From Nitratireductor sp. ZSWI3 (GTDB taxonomy: Bacteria; Pseudomonadota; Alphaproteobacteria; Rhizobiales; Rhizobiaceae): DNA of 64,000 nucleotides. Shown here piece by piece: positions 34,651-43,717 of this stretch. Below the pieces are notes generated by a model. The model ran no database searches. It worked only from the letters and a program-made list of their open reading frames with translations, and was not told the origin of the DNA. The DNA lies in contig NZ_JANKOF010000004.1 of the NCBI RefSeq assembly GCF_024655565.1, positions 1 to 64,000 on the forward strand. Reading direction: 5' to 3'. Made by a program: the position numbers and the translations under genes. Position 1 is the stretch's first letter, and each line of letters opens with the position of its first letter.

Positions 34651-35409
34651 CTAATGCTTGCGAAACGCTCCTGGGGTTACGCCGACTTGCCGCTTGAAGT
34701 GCCGGCCGAAACGAGACACATCCTGATAGCCCACTCGCGCTGCTACCTCGGCAATCGGGACGCGTGTCGTCACGAGGAGGATCTTTGCGCGTTCGATCCT
34801 CTGGCGAATGACATATTGAAGTGGAGATTGACCGAAGGTCGTCCGGAATGCCCGAGCAAAATGGAAACGGCTCATGGCCGCCTCCGCAGCCAGCGCCTCG
34901 AGGGAAAGATCGCTCGCCAAATTGTCCTGCAAATAGCCAACGGCACGGCGCAGGCGCACATCGTCGATTGCGCTGATGGACGCCTCAATTGGTTGAACCA
35001 GTCGCGTGAGGTGCGCCGCCAGCGCCAGGTCCATCGTCTCGCGGTAAAGCGTCGAAGCCCCCTCCCGCTCCAGGACTGCACGATGAACAAGCTGTACAAG
35101 AAGCGGGTCGAGATGACCGAATGCCGGTTCGAAGTGACGACGACTATCATAGCCGACGTCGTGCAAGAGGGAGTTGGCAAACTCGACAGTGAGATAGGAA
35201 TGTGCCTCATCAAATTCACAGACGCCGGAAATGCCAGGCGGGAGAACCCAGCCGGCAAGTTCAGGCAATGGGACGAGCCGCTTCCGATCCGAACCAACGG
35301 CAACCCTGTGCGTATCCTGCCCCACCAGGAATACCCCGACGGCAAGGCGCGGCAGCGAAAAGGAGCCGCCTCCGGGCGGGACATCCATTCTCCGTGCTGT
35401 CAGTTCCAT
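34651..35409 (-). CDS. AraC-family transcriptional regulator
   Basis: About 252 residues. The N-terminal part (1-130) is poorly conserved. The C-terminal double HTH is clear: LRRAVGYLQDNLASDLSLEA, AAMSRFHFARAFRTTFGQSP and IAEVAARVGYQDVSRFGRHF, ending KRQVGVTPGAFRKH. The start at 35409 follows TTGGAG. It lies upstream of and co-directional with the hydrolase/NTF2 pair, its likely targets. The region upstream is gene debris. Confidence 0.85.
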   Translation of the reverse strand: MELTARRMDVPPGGGSFSLPRLAVGVFLVGQDTHRVAVGSDRKRLVPLPELAGWVLPPGISGVCEFDEAHSYLTVEFANSLLHDVGYDSRRHFEPAFGHLDPLLVQLVHRAVLEREGASTLYRETMDLALAAHLTRLVQPIEASISAIDDVRLRRAVGYLQDNLASDLSLEALAAEAAMSRFHFARAFRTTFGQSPLQYVIRQRIERAKILLVTTRVPIAEVAARVGYQDVSRFGRHFKRQVGVTPGAFRKH

Positions 35410-35720
35410 TTTGCTCCAACCCCACGTCACGAAGGTACAGCACAGCTGGCACAAAGCCTGTTCTTACAATTATAGCATTTTGACTGCAAAGACTCCGATC
35501 AGATTCCAACCCTGAGTGTCGTCCATCGTTGAATGTTGAAGCGAGGATATACCGCCGAGAGCCCATGGAAGATCAACAACACCAAGGGGCGACCGCCCGA
35601 AATCTGTCAAAATCATGGGTTCTGAGCCTGGCGGCTGTTAGGGATCTGCGGCGAGCTGGGCAGCGTTTTTTGAGTATGATTCAGACGAAGGCGATGAGAT
35701 GAAGATCTGTGAGGGTTAAC
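35410..35720. other. Gene-poor stretch
   Basis: About 310 bp upstream of the AraC gene. I see no protein with recognisable motifs and no RNA gene. It probably contains the AraC promoter and decayed DNA. Confidence 0.4.
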
Positions 35721-35813
35721 GAGGCATCCAGGAATTTGTTCATTGCCGACGAAGCTATGACCGGCTGGGGCCGGACGGGAGCACTTCACAACGTGAACAA
35801 GGCTCGCCTATGA
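35721..35813 (+). pseudogene. Scrap of a class III (BioA-like) aminotransferase
   Basis: Thirty codons read EASRNLFIADEAMTGWGRTG followed by ALHNVNKARL and a stop. The block LFIADEAMTGWGRTG is the cofactor-binding Asp segment of class III aminotransferases (ADEVMTGxGRTG). Nothing before or after extends it. A deletion remnant of about 7% of a gene. Confidence 0.6.
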
Positions 35814-36181
35814 ATGGGTACATTCACGTGCGCACGTCACTTGCCGTCAATGTCGCTTAATGCTGAGCTGATCGTTAGAGAGCTTAAAGCTTGGTAGAGC
35901 CAAGGCAGGCCGACAATCGCTATCCCGGCTGACTGACTCTTGGCTCACGATGGCTGCGTACCACTGTTTGCAGACGACAATCGCTGCTTTGAAGAGTGGA
36001 TGACACGTAAGAAGGCATCTACCAGAGTATCGAACGATTCAGGGGACGAGGGATCCGACTTCGAGCAGCGCACCGCGAGCAAACTGAGGAACATAGTGCA
36101 TGCTTTGGCGCGCATGGCTGCAAGACAGCACCATGCGGAGTCTTGCTTGGCTGCAGAAAAGGATTCAGACTCGAAATCCTG

Positions 36182-36890
36182 ATACTTCGAGGATTTGACC
36201 CGCGAACGAGCCGAGCGCGAGGGCTGGCGGATTGCCGACAGCTATAGTGATCGGTCGATTTCTGGCGCGAGCCTCCTCCGCCCGGGAATTCAGGCACTGC
36301 TGCATGACGCCCAAGAGCGCCGCTTCGATATCGTGCTCGCGGAATCGCTCGATCGCATTTCCCGTGACCAGGAAGATATCGCAGGCGTCTACAAACGCCT
36401 GACTTTCGCCGGTGTGCGCATCGTCACGCTATCCGAAGGCGATATCAGCGAACTGCATATTGGCCTCAAGGGACGATGGGTGCTCTCTATCTCAAGGACC
36501 TTGCCGATAAGACACGCCGCGGCCTGCGCCGGCGGGTGGAGGAAGGCAAGTCCGGCGGAGGCAACAGCTACGGCTATCGGGTTATGCGCCAGGCGACCGC
36601 CGATGGCGAGCCTATCCGCGGCGAACGCAAGGTGGACCCCGCCGAGGCTTCTATCGTCCGGCGCATCTTCCAGGACTACGCCGTCGGCAAATCACCACGC
36701 CGCATTGCCCAGGAATTGAATGCCGAAGGCATCCCCGGCCCGCGCGGCAAAGGATGGGACCGAGCACGCTGTTCGGCAACGTCAAGCGAGGCAACGGCAT
36801 CCTCAACAACGAACTCTATGTCGGTAAGCTCGTCTGGAACCGCCAACGCTTGGCCTCTTCTCTTCGTCTCGCCGCCAATGTCTGAGGCGC
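36182..36890 (+). pseudogene. Serine recombinase (resolvase/large-recombinase family), frameshifted remnant
   Basis: Three frames together encode a recombinase. The first (from 36182) gives YFEDLTRERAEREGWRIADS, then RSISGASLLRPGIQALL and DIVLAESLDRISRDQEDIAG. Near 36470 it shifts to MGALYLKDLADKTRRGLRRR with SYGYRV and RIFQDYAVGKSPRRIAQELN. Near 36757 it shifts again to GPSTLFGNVKRGNGILNNEL followed by YVGKLVWNRQR. The first 30 or so residues with the catalytic Ser and the C-terminal zinc-ribbon/coiled-coil part are missing. It marks a former mobile element. Confidence 0.85.
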
Positions 36891-37055
36891 GCGTGCAAGT
36901 GTGACAGTTGGGGACAGCAATGCCCCGATGTCGCACAGATTTGGGGGCTTCGCCTTGGTGGGCGCGCTCGGCTCACTCCATGCCGGCATCGCGACTCCGG
37001 TGCAGGACGCTGCGGTCAGCTTCCTCGGCGCGGCCGCAGCGTCGCAGGTGAGGCC

Positions 37056-37373
37056 CTATTCCTGCCGCCGGAGGATCATGCCCCCGTGGTGCAGCGTGTT
37101 CTCATCGACAAAGGTGCCATCGGCGGTGAAGCCGGTGTCATCCCAGTACTGGATATAATTCCCGTCCACTTCGTAGCGCCCCTGGTAGGCGCTCTCGCGC
37201 GTTCCGCGCGCTTCGTCGTAGCGACCGTTCGGCAAGAGTTCATGGCGAACCCTGTTGTCGTCGGTGTGCCACATTCCGACATAGGGGTGATCGGCCCGGG
37301 CGCTGTCCGAAGCTGCGCCGGAAGGCTGCCCCAGAAGGGCCAGGGCAACGGCGGAGGCAAAAGTTTTCTGCAT
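37056..37373 (-). CDS. Secreted Atu4866-family protein
   Basis: About 105 residues. The signal peptide MQKTFASAVALALLGQPSGA is followed by HPYVGMWHTDDNRVRHELLP, NGRYDEARG, YQGRYEVDGNYIQYWDDTGF, TADGTF and LHHGGMILRR, the Agrobacterium Atu4866 beta-barrel domain. The start at 37373 is chosen because the signal peptide begins there. It is third in an apparent operon after the SDR (37996) and the NTF2-like gene. Function is unknown in the family. Confidence 0.78.
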   Translation of the reverse strand: MQKTFASAVALALLGQPSGAASDSARADHPYVGMWHTDDNRVRHELLPNGRYDEARGTRESAYQGRYEVDGNYIQYWDDTGFTADGTFVDENTLHHGGMILRRQE

Positions 37374-37438
37374 CTTGATCTCTTTCAACTGAAGGGGGTG
37401 GGAAGGGGCGCGTTCTTCAAATGCGCCGCCTTGTCGGG

Positions 37439-37945
37439 TTACTCCGTGACCGGCTCGTTGTTCTCGACGACCTCCTGATAGGCCTCCAGATCGAGAAAGG
37501 CCTCGGCTTCCACGACCAGCCCGTCTTCGATCCGGAAGATCCAGACGAACTGATTTTCGTAGGCCGCGCCGGAGGTGGTGGTCGCGGCGCCATCGAAGCG
37601 GACGATCACCGTGTCCTCCACCGCCCAGATGGCGTGGACGTCGGGCACAACCGGCGAGGACAGGCGGCTGACCAGCGGCAAGGAGGCATCCTCCACAAAG
37701 CTGTCGCGGCTTTCATAGGTGCCCGCCACCGGGCCGGAGCCATGAATGGTCCAGCGCACGTCCGGCGCGAGCAAAGCGTCGAAGACGCTGCCGCCCGCCG
37801 CCCATCTGTCGAAAGCCTCGCGCACGAGGGCCTCATTTCGTGCAGCCGTGCCCGATTGATTGGCCATCGCCGGGGCTGCCAGAACAGCGAAGGCGCCGGC
37901 GAGCAGCATGGATCGAATGGCGCTCTTACGGATGGATTTTCTCAA
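37439..37945 (-). CDS. Secreted SnoaL/ketosteroid-isomerase-like protein
   Basis: About 168 residues. The TTG start at 37945 is supported by AGGAG 8 bp upstream and gives a basic leader plus SMLLAGAFAVLAAPAMA. The mature domain is NTF2-like: REAFDRWAAGGSVFDALLAP, DVRWTIHGSGPVAGTYESRD and QFVWIFRIEDGLVVEAEAFL. It lies between the SDR and Atu4866-type genes on the same strand. The probable role is binding or isomerisation of a small ligand. Confidence 0.8.
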   Translation of the reverse strand: MRKSIRKSAIRSMLLAGAFAVLAAPAMANQSGTAARNEALVREAFDRWAAGGSVFDALLAPDVRWTIHGSGPVAGTYESRDSFVEDASLPLVSRLSSPVVPDVHAIWAVEDTVIVRFDGAATTTSGAAYENQFVWIFRIEDGLVVEAEAFLDLEAYQEVVENNEPVTE

Positions 37946-37995
37946 GGTGTTTCTCCTTCTGGTTGAGGTACTGGATGTTGGGAGGCCTGCGTGGT

Positions 37996-38718
37996 TCATC
38001 CCTGCTGACCCTGCGGGCGTACGGTGATCTCGTTCACGCCGACATTTTTCGGGCTCTCGATGACATGGTGCACAAGCCGGCCGATATCGGTGGGCTGAAG
38101 GGCGATGGCGCGATACTCATCCATGAAGGCCATCGTCTCTTCATGCGTGATCGTCTGCGCCAGTTCGCTCTCGACGACACCCGGGTTCACGCAGGTCACC
38201 CGGATATGAGGACTTTCCTGCCGCAACCCGTCCGAGATCGCCCGCACCGCGAATTTCGTACCGCAATAGACCGCCGCCGTCGGCACCGCGTGCAGCGCGC
38301 CGATGGATGCGATGTTGATGATCTGGCCGGCGTTTTGACGGTCCATCACCGGAAGCACGGCGCCGATGCCCCAGAGCACGCCCTTGACGTTCACGTCCAC
38401 CATGCGCTCCCACTCGTCCTGCTTGCCTGCCGACATCGGCGACAGCGGCATCACACCCGCGTTGTTGACAAGCACGTCGATGCGGCCCCAGAGATCGAGG
38501 GCGGTGGCGGCAAAGGCGGCAAACTCATCGCGGCTGGTCACGTCGAGCGCGCGGAACTCGGCAGTGCCGCCGTCGGCCCTGATGTCCGCGGCAATCGCGG
38601 CAAGCCGGTCTGTGCGCCTTGCGCCGAGCAGCAGCTTTGCACCGGCGGCCCCGAGGGCGCGTGCGATACCCTCCCCGATGCCGCTCGAGGCGCCGGTGAT
38701 GAGAATGACCTTGTCCAT
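37996..38718 (-). CDS. Short-chain dehydrogenase/reductase
   Basis: About 240 residues. The cofactor motif is KVILITGASSGIGEGIARAL, the NNAG motif is DVLVNNAGVMPLSPM, Ser is in INIASIGALHA and the catalytic pair in AAVYCGTKFAVRAI. It ends NEITVRPQGQQG. The start at 38718 has AAGGAG 7 bp upstream. First gene of the operon divergent from the LysR at 38834. A YdfG-like broad-specificity dehydrogenase is likely. Confidence 0.9.
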   Translation of the reverse strand: MDKVILITGASSGIGEGIARALGAAGAKLLLGARRTDRLAAIAADIRADGGTAEFRALDVTSRDEFAAFAATALDLWGRIDVLVNNAGVMPLSPMSAGKQDEWERMVDVNVKGVLWGIGAVLPVMDRQNAGQIINIASIGALHAVPTAAVYCGTKFAVRAISDGLRQESPHIRVTCVNPGVVESELAQTITHEETMAFMDEYRAIALQPTDIGRLVHHVIESPKNVGVNEITVRPQGQQG

Positions 38719-38823
38719 GTGCAACTCCTTCGTTTCGCCCTGTCTTGCGTCTGACGAGAAGGTGGCGGCGGTTGGCTGTCGCTTGTAGCCCCTTCTGCGT
38801 TGATGCTATGGTTAGCGAAGCTG

Positions 38824-38833
38824 GACAATTGTC
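38824..38833. promoter_or_regulatory. Palindrome GACAATTGTC touching the LysR start
   Basis: A 10-bp perfect palindrome directly before the ATG at 38834 in the divergent SDR/LysR promoter region. It is a candidate autoregulatory site. Confidence 0.35.
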
Positions 38834-39763
38834 ATGGATCTCAACCTTCTCCCGCTTCTGCTCGCCGTCGCCGAGGAGCGGAATTTCCGCGCCGCCGCCG
38901 ACCGGATGGGAGTCACGCGCTCTGCTGTCAGCCAGTCCATCCGGCGGCTTGAAGACCAGCTACGAACCGCTCTCGTCCTGCGCACCACCCGCTCGGTCCA
39001 CCTGACCGAGGCGGGCGCGGCTCTTGTCGCTGCGCTGCAGGCACCGCTGACCGAAATCGGCGGGGCGCTGGAAACCGCCCAGGCACGGGACGTACCGCGC
39101 GGACACCTCAAGCTGACGGCCACCTCGATCGCCGAGCCATTCCTCTCGGGCCCGCTCCTGGCAGGGTTCGTGCGGAGCCACCCGGAGGTGACGGTGGATG
39201 TGACGGTGACGGACGAGGAATTCGACATCGTCGCCCATGGCTTCGATGCCGGCGTCCGGCTGGGCGAGGTCATCGAGAAAGACATGATCGCGGTGCCGGT
39301 CGGCGGAGACCAGCAGGAACGCGCCGCTGCCTCCCCGGCATATCTGGCCCGACACGGCGTCCCGGCCCATCCGCGCGAGCTGGTTGACCACCCCTGCATC
39401 GGCTGGCGCCGCGCGCCGGAACTTGCCCCGCACCGCTGGGAATTCGTCGAGAACGATCAGCCGTTCGACGTGGCAGTGAATCCCGGATTCACCACGAACG
39501 ACCTGCGCCTCATGATCCGGATGGCCCTTGCGGGCGCCGGGATCACCTTCGCCCCCGAAGAGTGCCTGCAGGAGCATTTCGACAACGGCTCGCTCGTTCC
39601 TCTGCTGGACGCGTTCCTTCCCGCCTTTCCGGGCTTTTTCCTGTACTTCCCACAGCGCCGCAACATGCCCCCCAAACTGCGGGCGCTGGTGGATCATGTC
39701 CGGCGATTCAGAGACCCGCGCGACGACGTCGCCCAGTCGGCCGGAGGCGCGCCCGTATCTTGA
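38834..39763 (+). CDS. LysR-family transcriptional regulator (CrgA-like)
   Basis: A 309-residue protein. The HTH is MDLNLLPLLLAVAEERNFRA with GVTRSAVSQSIRRLE, followed by RTTRSVHLTEAGAALVAALQ. The effector domain contains GFDAGVRLGEVIEKDMIAVP, HPCIGWR and FPQRRNMPPKLRALVDHVR. It is divergent from the SDR-NTF2-Atu4866 operon, its likely target, and convergent with the LysR at 39823. Confidence 0.9.
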   Translation: MDLNLLPLLLAVAEERNFRAAADRMGVTRSAVSQSIRRLEDQLRTALVLRTTRSVHLTEAGAALVAALQAPLTEIGGALETAQARDVPRGHLKLTATSIAEPFLSGPLLAGFVRSHPEVTVDVTVTDEEFDIVAHGFDAGVRLGEVIEKDMIAVPVGGDQQERAAASPAYLARHGVPAHPRELVDHPCIGWRRAPELAPHRWEFVENDQPFDVAVNPGFTTNDLRLMIRMALAGAGITFAPEECLQEHFDNGSLVPLLDAFLPAFPGFFLYFPQRRNMPPKLRALVDHVRRFRDPRDDVAQSAGGAPVS

Positions 39764-39822
39764 CGTGCAGCGAGCCAGCCCGCATCAGTCGGGGATGGTG
39801 GTGAGACAGGGTGAGAGCCTCG

Positions 39823-40740
39823 TCATGGACCTGTGTGCGCGGCCGTTGGCCTGTTGGAGCGACGGACGAATCCCAGGAACGCCTGCATCGCCGCGCTGCT
39901 GTGCCGACGGTTGGGGTAGTACAGATACCAACTCGGCAGACGTGGGCTCCAGTCCGCCAGAACCTCGACCAGCCGCCCTTGGTCGATCGACGCCCGGGCG
40001 TAATCCTCGAAGACATGGGCGATCCCCTGCCCGGCCAGAGCCGCCTGAAGCTCCTGATGCGCGGAATTGAGCGTGAGGCGTCCCCGGGGTTCGATCTCCA
40101 CCACCTTGCCGCCCTTCTCGAAATGCCACTCGGCAATGGTGCCTCCGGGATAACGGCGCCGGATGCAGGTGTGCCCCACAAGGTCGGCCGGCGCCCCGGG
40201 CTTGCCGTTCTCGGCAAGATACTCCGGCGCGGCCACGATCGCATAGCGCAGCGGCTGCCCCAGCGGCACCGCGATCATGTCCTGCGCCAGATGTTCGCCG
40301 AACCGCACCCCGGCGTCATAGCCTTCTGCGACGATGTCGACGATGGCCGCGTCGCTGACGAACTCGACGTTCACATCCGGGTATTCGGCCATGAAGGCGA
40401 AGGCCAGCGGACAAAGCACATGGTCCACGGCGGGCGCGGGTGCATTGATGCGCAGCGTCCCTGACGGTCGGTCGCGCAGCTGGTCGATCTCGGCCAGCGC
40501 GAGGCGGATGTCGGCCAGGGCGGGGTCAAGCCGGGAGAGCAGCCGCGTCCCCGCCTCCGTCGGCGCCATGCTGCGCGTGGTCCGGTTCAGGAGGCGCAGG
40601 CCGACGGCCCGCTCCAACGTCGCGACGGTCTGGCTGATGACCGAAGAGGCCACGCCGCGTTCCCGCGCTGCAGCGCGAAACCCGCCCGCGCGCACCACGA
40701 GGGCGAAGGTTTCGAGATGATCCAGACGAACAGGGGCCAT
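39823..40740 (-). CDS. LysR-family transcriptional regulator (CrgA-like)
   Basis: A 305-residue protein. It starts MAPVRLDHLETFALVVRAGG with HTH RERGVASSVISQTVATLERA, then LLNRTTRSMAPTEAGTRLL. The effector domain has GYDAGVRFGEHLAQDMIAVP, GHTCIRRRYPGG and YYPNRRHSSAAMQAFLGFVR. It is divergent from the exported metallo-hydrolase gene (40864). The motif order is nearly the same as in the LysR proteins encoded at 43858, 49556 and 56434. Confidence 0.9.
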   Translation of the reverse strand: MAPVRLDHLETFALVVRAGGFRAAARERGVASSVISQTVATLERAVGLRLLNRTTRSMAPTEAGTRLLSRLDPALADIRLALAEIDQLRDRPSGTLRINAPAPAVDHVLCPLAFAFMAEYPDVNVEFVSDAAIVDIVAEGYDAGVRFGEHLAQDMIAVPLGQPLRYAIVAAPEYLAENGKPGAPADLVGHTCIRRRYPGGTIAEWHFEKGGKVVEIEPRGRLTLNSAHQELQAALAGQGIAHVFEDYARASIDQGRLVEVLADWSPRLPSWYLYYPNRRHSSAAMQAFLGFVRRSNRPTAAHTGP

Positions 40741-40863
40741 TGATCGCTTTTTCCGAACAGCTTGCTCAACTCTGTCCGGGTTATATCAACGGCGCGCCGA
40801 TGTCATCTATCCTCCTGAACCGAATGGCCGTGCTTCTAACCGTAGAAACAAGAAAGGATCACC

Positions 40864-41850
40864 ATGCTCACGATCAATCGACGCAGGATCATGCTGACAG
40901 CCGCCGCCGGCGCCTCAGGCGCGTTGCTGGTGCCCGGTGCGGTTCCTCGTGCCCGCGCGGGAGATGTCGCGGAGCAGGCGAATTGGAACAGCGGCATCTA
41001 TCGCTTCCACGTCGGCGACATCGCCGCCACGGTCGTCTCGGACGGGAACATCGGCGGGCCGCCGGCTGTCTATGCCGGCAACGCCCCCGAAACCGAGTTG
41101 GAAGAGGTCCTGCGCAGGGCCTTCCTCCCCACGGATCGCATGACCCTGAACCTCAACACGCTGCTGCTTGAGATCGGCGGGCGCCGTGTCTTGCTCGAGG
41201 CAGGGGCCGGCCCGACGATGGGACCCGACGGGGGCCGCCTTTTCCGGCACCTGAAGGCCATGGGCCTGACGGCCGAGGATATCGACGTCATCGTTATCTC
41301 CCACACGCACCCCGACCATGTCGGCAATCTGCGCGCAGCGGACGGTTCCCGTGCCTTCCCGCGCGCCACAGTGATGGTGCCACAGCCGGACTGGGCCTTC
41401 TTCATCGAATCCGACCCCGATCTGTCCTACATGCCCGTGCCACAGGATTTCCGCGACCGGTTCGGCGCGAACATCAAGGCCAGCGTCGAGCCCTACGCGC
41501 AGGACGTCGAGCTGTACCAGGCTGGGGCCGAAGTGCTACCAGGCCTCGCGACCCTTCCCGCAGAGGGACACACCCCCGGAATGGCCGCGTTCCTCATCCA
41601 CTCGGGCGATGACCAGCTGCTGCTGACCTCTGATCTCGCCTATCACCCTGTGGTCAACATCAACGAGCCATGGCGCCCTGGCCCGGATCGGGACAAGGAG
41701 ACCGCCGCCGCCTCCCGCCAGCGGATATTCGACCGTGCCGCCGCCGAGCGGATGCTGGTGCTGGGCTTCCACTTCCCATTCCCCGGACTCGGGCACATCC
41801 TGCGCACCGACACAGGCTACGCCTGGGTACCGGCCAACTGGCAGTTCTGA
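40864..41850 (+). CDS. Tat-exported MBL-fold metallo-hydrolase
   Basis: A 328-residue protein. The Tat-type leader NRRRIMLTAAAGASGALLVP ends near ARAG. The zinc motif is ISHTHPDHVGN (about residue 145), followed by ligands in LPAEGHTPGMAAF, LLLTSDLAYHPVVN and LGFHFPFPGLGH. This resembles the AttM/lactonase or quorum-quenching-like group of secreted MBL proteins. RBS AGGA is before the ATG. It is divergent from the LysR at 39823. The substrate is unknown. Confidence 0.82.
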   Translation: MLTINRRRIMLTAAAGASGALLVPGAVPRARAGDVAEQANWNSGIYRFHVGDIAATVVSDGNIGGPPAVYAGNAPETELEEVLRRAFLPTDRMTLNLNTLLLEIGGRRVLLEAGAGPTMGPDGGRLFRHLKAMGLTAEDIDVIVISHTHPDHVGNLRAADGSRAFPRATVMVPQPDWAFFIESDPDLSYMPVPQDFRDRFGANIKASVEPYAQDVELYQAGAEVLPGLATLPAEGHTPGMAAFLIHSGDDQLLLTSDLAYHPVVNINEPWRPGPDRDKETAAASRQRIFDRAAAERMLVLGFHFPFPGLGHILRTDTGYAWVPANWQF

Positions 41851-41856
41851 AACGGG

Positions 41857-41893
41857 CCCGGCAGGAGGGGCTGTTTCGGCCCGTCCTGCCGGG
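41857..41893. terminator. Hairpin after the MBL-hydrolase gene
   Basis: A 10-bp perfect stem CCCGGCAGGA (41857-41866) / TCCTGCCGGG (41884-41893), 7 bp after the stop. No strong T-run. Confidence 0.55.
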
Positions 41894-41959
41894 AATATCG
41901 CCCGCCGCTTTCGCAGTCCATGTCCTTACGCATTGTTCGTCGCGATGGCTGGCTTTGTC

Positions 41960-42325
41960 TCAGCCTTGCCCTCGCGTCGGCTGAAGAACAGCCTCCGCAA
42001 GGGATGCCTCTCTCAGAGGGGCGGCCTTTTCCCGGTAGTCGCTGTCCTGCACCATGTCAGCGAAAGCGCGGCGGTTGGGATAACGGACCAACGCCACGGC
42101 GTCCCAGGCTTGACCACTTTCGGCGGAAAGGGCTGGCAGGCCTTCTCCTACGTAAACGATTTCCGCACCGTACTTGGCAACAAGCGGACCGGCGACCTCA
42201 AGATATGCGGCATATCGCTCCCGCCCCCCGTCAGGCCGGAACCGGAGCAGATTGAGCATGACGACTGGCAGGCCGTCATCCTCGGCCATGAAACGTGTGA
42301 ATCTATCTTCGATGAGGGTCAGCAT
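41960..42325 (-). CDS. DUF1330-family protein
   Basis: A 121-residue protein. The dimeric alpha-beta barrel core is LPVVMLNLLRFRPDGGRERY, VAGPLVAKYGAEIVYVGEGL and WDAVALVRYPNRRAFADMVQ, as in DUF1330/EthD-like proteins. The start at 42325 follows AAGGAAAACCAGGA. It is downstream on the same strand as the Tat-exported SDR, with a 135-bp gap. Biochemical role unknown. Confidence 0.82.
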   Translation of the reverse strand: MLTLIEDRFTRFMAEDDGLPVVMLNLLRFRPDGGRERYAAYLEVAGPLVAKYGAEIVYVGEGLPALSAESGQAWDAVALVRYPNRRAFADMVQDSDYREKAAPLREASLAEAVLQPTRGQG

Positions 42326-42460
42326 TCCTGGTTTTCCTTTGAGTGAGATGTTCCGGACTATCTCTCGGACTCCGTATTCGGCAGGAGCCTCGCGTGACCG
42401 GAAGCACTTCGTGGTGCCAGCGCGTCCGGCCCTGCCTCAGGGCCTCCGGCCCGTCGCGCT

Positions 42461-43321
42461 TCAGTTCAGACCGCCATTCGCGTAGACGGTCTCTCCATTG
42501 ACCCAGCCACCGCCTTCGGAACAGAGCAAGGCGATCACTTCGGCGATGTCCTCCGGTTGCCCGAGCCGACGCAGCGGCGTTGCCTCTGGGATGCCTCGCA
42601 AGGCTTCTTCCCCGTGCTGGCGCAGCAATTGGGTGTCGACAGCGCCCGGGGCGACCGCGTTGACCGTGATGTTTCTTCCGGCAAGTTCCTTGGCGAGAAC
42701 ACGTGCATAAATCTGCAGCTCCGCCTTCGTGCCGGCATAGGCGGCGGCGGCCGGAGGCGTTTGTCGAACGATGCCCGATGAAAGGGTGATGATGCGGCCG
42801 CCGTCGCGCACATTGCGAGCCGCCTCGCGAAGGGTGTTGAATCCGCCCTTCACGTTGGTGGCGATCATGCGATCGAATGCGTCGTCGGTCATATTCGCAA
42901 AGGTGCCGACATTCATGATGCCAGCGTTGCCGACAACGACATCGACGCCGCCGAAGGCCTCTTCGTTGGCCGCGAACAGGGCGCGTACTGCATCCGGATC
43001 GGCCACGTCAGCCTGCCGCCAGATCGCCCGCCCGCCCCCGGCTTCGATCTCGGCAACGACCTGCGCGGCCAGATCGGTATTGACCAGGCAGTTGACGGTG
43101 ACGGCAAAGCCGTCTCGGGCCAGCCGTCTGGCGGTGGCCGCGCCAATTCCGCGAGACGATCCGGTCACGATGGCGGCGCGGCCGCTTCCGGGCAGGGTGG
43201 TTACTTCTGGGGCCGTCTGTGCAGACGCCGCTCCGCCGAGAGCAAGGGCTGCCGGGCCTGCCGCAGTGAGCGCCAGAAAGGTGCGGCGGGACGTGCCAGG
43301 GGTGTCGTTCGGTTCAGTCAT
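42461..43321 (-). CDS. Short-chain dehydrogenase with an N-terminal Tat signal
   Basis: About 286 residues. The start at 43321 gives MTEPNDTPGTSRRTFLALTA followed by AGPAALALGGAASAQ, a standard twin-arginine leader. The SDR domain follows: AAIVTGSSRGIGAATARRLA, VVVGNAGIMNVGTFANMTDD, SSGIVRQTPPAAAAYAGTKA (Tyr-Lys) and GWVNGETVYANGGLN. SDRs are normally cytoplasmic because they need NAD(P), so an exported one would have to carry a pre-loaded cofactor. Moderate-strength GAGG before the start. Confidence 0.82.
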   Translation of the reverse strand: MTEPNDTPGTSRRTFLALTAAGPAALALGGAASAQTAPEVTTLPGSGRAAIVTGSSRGIGAATARRLARDGFAVTVNCLVNTDLAAQVVAEIEAGGGRAIWRQADVADPDAVRALFAANEEAFGGVDVVVGNAGIMNVGTFANMTDDAFDRMIATNVKGGFNTLREAARNVRDGGRIITLSSGIVRQTPPAAAAYAGTKAELQIYARVLAKELAGRNITVNAVAPGAVDTQLLRQHGEEALRGIPEATPLRRLGQPEDIAEVIALLCSEGGGWVNGETVYANGGLN

Positions 43322-43717
43322 GCTACAGGCCTCTTCGATTTGAGCCCCGCGAGGGTTCGGGCCACGCCGCCGGGTTGGGACATGCGGGCGCATGAGCCAT
43401 CGCGCGACGCAGGCATCCTCTGGGGAAGCGTCACATTCAGGTGCGAAGCAAAGGCCGGCTCCCGGTCCGAAAGAATGGCCTTGGGCCGCCATGGTCTGTT
43501 CCGGCGCATGGCCTCGCTTCGAGCTTCAACCTAATCAGTGTCGCCTGAGATCGAATGCTCAAAGCTCGATTAAACCTGCCTATTCCTGCAATCAGGAATT
43601 GCCCGGCTCGGTGCAGCGCAGGATCATCGCATCCCACCCGCTCACGGCCACTTCGGCCACATCCTCCGGTTCCAGTCTCTCCGCAGCCAGGCGCTGGAGC
43701 CCGCCCCTGTCTGCCTG
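43322..43717. other. Upstream region without a supported gene
   Basis: About 395 bp before the Tat-SDR start. Open frames here have no recognisable motifs. The region probably holds the SDR promoter and the decayed 5' part of the ester-cyclase remnant that follows. Confidence 0.4.

Noticed and set aside
35940-36182. An 80-codon open frame starting MAHDGCVPLFADD
   Set aside because: No ribosome site, no family resemblance and location within debris; likely chance.
36100-36185. Possible tRNA 3' end as an integration site beside the recombinase remnant
   Set aside because: No cloverleaf can be folded and no CCA-like end or T-loop fits; the bases lead into the recombinase reading frame instead.
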